DNA of 64,000 nt, from contig MSXR01000006.1 of NCBI GenBank assembly GCA_002083655.1, forward strand, positions 115,483-179,482, read 5' to 3'. Position 1 is the stretch's first letter; the number at the start of each line of letters is the position of its first letter. The stretch is from Proteobacteria bacterium ST_bin14 (lineage in GTDB: Bacteria > Pseudomonadota > Alphaproteobacteria > Sphingomonadales > Sphingomonadaceae). Under the pieces are notes generated by a model. The model ran no database searches. It was not told the DNA's origin and was given only the letters and a program-made list of their open reading frames with translations. A program made the translations under genes and the position numbers. Below, one piece after another: positions 61,459 through 64,000 of this stretch.

Positions 61459-62400
61459 GTGACATGGAGTTTTGTCTGGCTGGCGATCGCACTAGCGATC
61501 ATCGCTCCATCGGAGGATGATGCGCCGCTCAAGCCGACCATCGTTTTGGAAGTGCCTGCAAAGCATCGACTGATCGAAGGAATTGCCACCGATGGCCAAA
61601 CCATTTGGCTAAGCAGTGTGGTCGATCGCCGGGTTCTCGCGTGGCGCAGTGGGAAGTTGGTGCGGGTGCTGCCGATGCCCCGCAAGACGGCGCGTCCGCT
61701 TGGGCTGGCGTACGATTCCAGCCGTAAATGGATCTGGATCGCTACCGATTGCCCCCGGATCATTGCCAGCGACGCCTGCAGCGGTGGCGGGCTGATCGCG
61801 ATCGATCGACGCGGCAAACTAAAGGCAAGGCTGCACCCGACGGGCGTCGAAACTCACTTTGGCGATGTATCGGCCGATCGGGGGACCGTACACGTTAGCG
61901 ATTCGATGAACGGCGCGGTATATGTCTGTCGCGGTGACTGCCGCACGCTTGAGGTTGTCGTACCCATCGGCGCGGGCCGCAGCGCGCAATCAAGTGTGCG
62001 ATACGATGACGGCCGCCGGTTGCTCGTTGCCGATTATGGAGCAGGCATCGCGAGCATTGACGAAACGGGCGTCCGGACACCAATTGTGCGCGAAGATGGC
62101 CGCCCGCTGCGCGGGGTCGATGGGCTGGCGCGCGTGGGCGATTGGATCATTGGCATCCAGAATAGCCAGTCGCCGGGCGTCGTTCTGGCCTTCAAACTAG
62201 CGGCGGATGGCCAGCATATGACGGCATTGCAAGTGCTAGCGGGGGGCGCAGATTTTCCTGATCCGACGCAGATTACGGTATCCGGAGACCGCATATTGAT
62301 CGTCGCCGATGCGCAGTGGGTTGCCTATGACCCTGCCAGGTCGGTGGATCGCCCGACACAGCATGCCACCCGCATCCTTTCCCTTCCGATCCCGCGATAA
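61459..62400 (+). CDS. exported beta-propeller (SMP-30/NHL-like) protein
   Basis: A 313-residue protein from a GTG start with a short hydrophobic leader (TWSFVWLAIALAIIAP). Repeats of the form EGIATDGQTIWLSS, GLAYDSSRKWIWIAT, GDVSADRGTVHVSDS and GVDGLARVGDWIIGI suggest a six-bladed propeller similar to gluconolactonase/NHL proteins. Two Cys pairs (CPRIIASDAC, CRGDC) may be disulphides. No catalytic metal set was recognised. Confidence 0.65.
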   Translation: MTWSFVWLAIALAIIAPSEDDAPLKPTIVLEVPAKHRLIEGIATDGQTIWLSSVVDRRVLAWRSGKLVRVLPMPRKTARPLGLAYDSSRKWIWIATDCPRIIASDACSGGGLIAIDRRGKLKARLHPTGVETHFGDVSADRGTVHVSDSMNGAVYVCRGDCRTLEVVVPIGAGRSAQSSVRYDDGRRLLVADYGAGIASIDETGVRTPIVREDGRPLRGVDGLARVGDWIIGIQNSQSPGVVLAFKLAADGQHMTALQVLAGGADFPDPTQITVSGDRILIVADAQWVAYDPARSVDRPTQHATRILSLPIPR

Positions 62401-62454
62401 TGATGTGCAGGGGGGACGTGGACACGATTGATCAAACGGCTTCACGCATGATGA

Positions 62455-62955
62455 GTGGCCGTTGTGATTGAGTGCGGCAAACACGAATTCATAATTATCC
62501 AGGACGATGCGACCGGCCCCGAAATCACCACACTGATCGGGCTGCACTTGGCGGCGGTTCAAGCCGATACGGCGGCGGAGTTTCGGTTCGCTTTGGGGTT
62601 GGATGCGCTGCGCGCGCCCGATGTGACGCTTTGGAGCTTGTGGGAAGGGCGGGCGCTGCTCGGCTGCGCTGCGCTGAAGGATCTTGGCGCAGGCGAGGGC
62701 GAGGTAAAGTCGATGCGCACCCACCCTGATCACTTGCGGCGCGGCGTGGCGGCAGCATTGCTCAGCCATCTCATCACCCAAGCCAAAGCGCGGCGGTGGC
62801 ACCGGCTCAATCTCGAAACGGGGACCAGCCCTTCATTCGCACCCGCCCATGCGCTGTACCGCCGGTTTGGTTTCGTCGATTGCGGCCCCTATGCCGATTA
62901 TATCGAAAGCCCGCATAATCACTTCATGACGCTGGCGTTGGACGCGCGGGGCTGA
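62455..62955 (+). CDS. GNAT family N-acetyltransferase
   Basis: A 166-residue acetyl-CoA-dependent transferase. Motif A is VKSMRTHPDHLRRGVAAALLSHLI with the R/QxxGxG/A loop, and LNLETGTSPSFAPAHALYRRFGFVDCGPYADY is typical of the YafP/PhnO-like branch. The acceptor (amino acid, antibiotic or protein) is unknown. The GTG at 62455 is taken as start; an ATG is not in frame nearby. Confidence 0.85.
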   Translation: MAVVIECGKHEFIIIQDDATGPEITTLIGLHLAAVQADTAAEFRFALGLDALRAPDVTLWSLWEGRALLGCAALKDLGAGEGEVKSMRTHPDHLRRGVAAALLSHLITQAKARRWHRLNLETGTSPSFAPAHALYRRFGFVDCGPYADYIESPHNHFMTLALDARG

Positions 62956-63056
62956 TCAGATACCTGGCCGGTGCGATATTGCTTCCCAGCGCCCTTGCCC
63001 CCTCCAAGTCATCGTCCTAAAGCCCGGTCCATCGATTCCGCAGTTGCGAGGGCCCT

Positions 63057-63431
63057 TTGGTCGATCTGTCACAATATCTGCCGATCCTGCTTTTCATCGG
63101 GGTTGCGCTCGTGCTGTCCGGCGTGTTCGTGTTCGCGCCGATGGCGGTGTCGCGGCTGACGGGATCGCATAAGCCGACGCCTGAGAAACTGACCGAATAT
63201 GAATGCGGCTTTCCCGCTTTTGAGGATAGCCGCAGCCAATTCGACGTGCGGTTTTATCTGGTCGCCATCCTGTTCATCATCTTCGATCTGGAAGCGGCGT
63301 TCATTTATCCCTGGGCCGTTTCGGTGTTCAAGCTGGGCTGGGTGGCGTGGTTTTCGATGATGATCTTCATCGCCGAACTCGCGCTGGGCCTGGCCTATGC
63401 GTGGAAAAAGGGAGCGCTCGATTGGGAGTAG
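63057..63431 (+). CDS. nuoA: NADH-quinone oxidoreductase subunit A
   Basis: A 124-residue membrane subunit of complex I with three helices. The conserved loop EKLTEYECGFPAFEDSRSQFDVRFYLVAILFIIFDLEAAFIYPWAV is complete. Translation must start at the TTG at 63057 (GAGGG six bases upstream), since the conserved N-terminus begins there and no ATG fits. It opens the nuo operon, followed by nuoB with a 10-base overlap. Confidence 0.95.
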   Translation: MVDLSQYLPILLFIGVALVLSGVFVFAPMAVSRLTGSHKPTPEKLTEYECGFPAFEDSRSQFDVRFYLVAILFIIFDLEAAFIYPWAVSVFKLGWVAWFSMMIFIAELALGLAYAWKKGALDWE

Positions 63432-63961
63432 AACTCGAACGAGCGCCTGCGGCTGGCACCTTGCCAGACGTCGCTTTCCTCAACGATATCAACAGTGAAC
63501 TGGGTGACAAGGGTTTCCTCGTCACCTCCACCGAAGAGCTGTTTCAATGGGCGCGCACCGGATCGCTCTGGTGGATGACGTTCGGGCTGGCATGCTGCGC
63601 GGTGGAGATGATCCATGTCAACATGCCGCGTTATGATCTGGAGCGCTTTGGCGCCGCGCCGCGCGCCTCCCCCCGCCAGTCAGACGTGATGATCGTGGCG
63701 GGAACGCTGTGTAACAAAATGGCTCCCGCGCTGCGCCGCGTCTATGATCAGATGAGCGAGCCGAAATACGTCATCTCAATGGGTAGCTGCGCCAATGGCG
63801 GCGGCTATTATCATTACAGCTATTCGGTGGTGCGCGGGTGCGACCGTATTGTGCCGGTCGATATCTATGTGCCGGGCTGCCCGCCAACGGCCGAGGCATT
63901 GCTGTACGGCATCATGCAGCTGCAGCGCAAAATCCGCCGCGTCGGGACGATCGAACGGTGA
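63422..63961 (+). CDS. nuoB: NADH-quinone oxidoreductase subunit B
   Basis: A 179-residue peripheral arm subunit that carries Fe-S cluster N2. Ligands are visible: C58-C59 (ACCAVEM), C123 (GSCANGGG) and C153 (GCPPTAEA). The TTG at 63422, with GGGAG nine bases upstream, gives the family N-terminus and overlaps nuoA. The next gene, presumably nuoC, would follow beyond the window. Confidence 0.95.
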   Translation: MGVELERAPAAGTLPDVAFLNDINSELGDKGFLVTSTEELFQWARTGSLWWMTFGLACCAVEMIHVNMPRYDLERFGAAPRASPRQSDVMIVAGTLCNKMAPALRRVYDQMSEPKYVISMGSCANGGGYYHYSYSVVRGCDRIVPVDIYVPGCPPTAEALLYGIMQLQRKIRRVGTIER

Positions 63962-63980
63962 TGGCTCACGCAACCGAAAT

Positions 63981-63999
63981 CCTCCCCGGCACGGGGAGG
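63981..63999. repeat. GC palindrome after nuoB
   Basis: CCTCCCCG and CGGGGAGG form an 8-bp perfect stem with a GCA loop, resembling the palindrome at 17426-17448. It falls 20 bases after the nuoB stop. An ATG at 63961 overlaps that stop and opens a frame through the repeat to the window end; whether that is the nuoC start or non-coding cannot be decided here. Confidence 0.65.
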
Positions 64000-64000
64000 G

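Noticed and set aside
1..64000. CRISPR arrays, insertion sequences and prophage
   Set aside because: No regularly spaced repeats of 25-40 bases, no transposase or integrase motif and no phage structural gene was seen.

Overview
The window reads as about 64 kb of chromosome from a high-GC alphaproteobacterium, most likely a member of the Sphingomonadaceae. The grounds are the gene content and order: sdhE-recG-mfd; dksA/PilZ/DUF465/RcdA; purM-hdaA-ppk1-ppx-rnd-aspS; nuoAB; UrcA and PEP-CTERM-like proteins; frequent ATGA stop/start overlaps; and dispersed short GC-rich palindromes of the kind common in sphingomonads. No plasmid, phage, insertion sequence or CRISPR signature was seen. Nearly all of it is core housekeeping sequence, with one clear accessory insertion: a vapBC toxin-antitoxin pair.

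Layout. 1-4511 (minus): DUF4153 membrane protein, gatC, gatA, vapB, vapC and the start of gatB, so the tRNA amidotransferase operon is split by the toxin-antitoxin pair. 4641-6208 (plus): DUF3089 hydrolase and ruvX. 6302-8682 (minus): a lipoprotein pair, parallel beta-helix protein plus diheme cytochrome c. 8786-8860: tRNA-Asn. 8963-10737 (minus): moaA-nadK. 10855-13349 (plus): degenerate GGDEF/EAL protein and a secreted NTF2-like protein. 13359-17721 (minus): sdhE, mfd and a GAF protein, divergent from recG. 19857-24701 (minus): serS, surE, an NlpD-like lipoprotein, tyrS and a PilZ protein. 24881-26134 (minus): a very low-complexity Gly/Ser/Thr surface protein with a C-terminal sorting-like tail. 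26571-28828: dksA, PilZ, two DUF465 proteins and RcdA/DUF1465.

28825-38172 is a mixed region: nitronate monooxygenase, M1 aminopeptidase, two-domain PilZ protein, gamma carbonic anhydrase, ModE-like regulator, M28 carboxypeptidase, a Cys-rich small periplasmic protein and a DUF808 membrane protein. 38173-43066: ilvD divergent from leuB-leuC-leuD (branched-chain amino acids). 43239-46011 (minus): purM-purN-MmcQ/YjbR and a UrcA protein. 46074-51726 (plus): a secreted protein, Hda, ppk1 and ppx, linking replication control and polyphosphate. Then come rnd (minus) and aspS, an APC permease, PPK2, a GT4 glycosyltransferase, and a second flavin oxidoreductase with a Cys-rich tail (all plus). 59808-60809 holds a 2-hydroxyacid dehydrogenase (minus). 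SH3, beta-propeller and GNAT proteins follow, and the window ends in the nuo operon (nuoA, nuoB).

Themes: protein synthesis (gatCAB, serS, tyrS, aspS, tRNA-Asn), DNA repair and replication control (ruvX, recG, mfd, hda), c-di-GMP/stringent/cell-cycle signalling (EAL protein, three PilZ proteins, dksA, rcdA) and polyphosphate metabolism. The observations most worth following are the vapBC module inside gatCAB with its paired palindromic operator, an apparent ATA start for rcdA, the beta-helix/cytochrome pair of unknown role, and the low-complexity surface protein. All functional calls are from reading motifs and remembered families; no database search was run.
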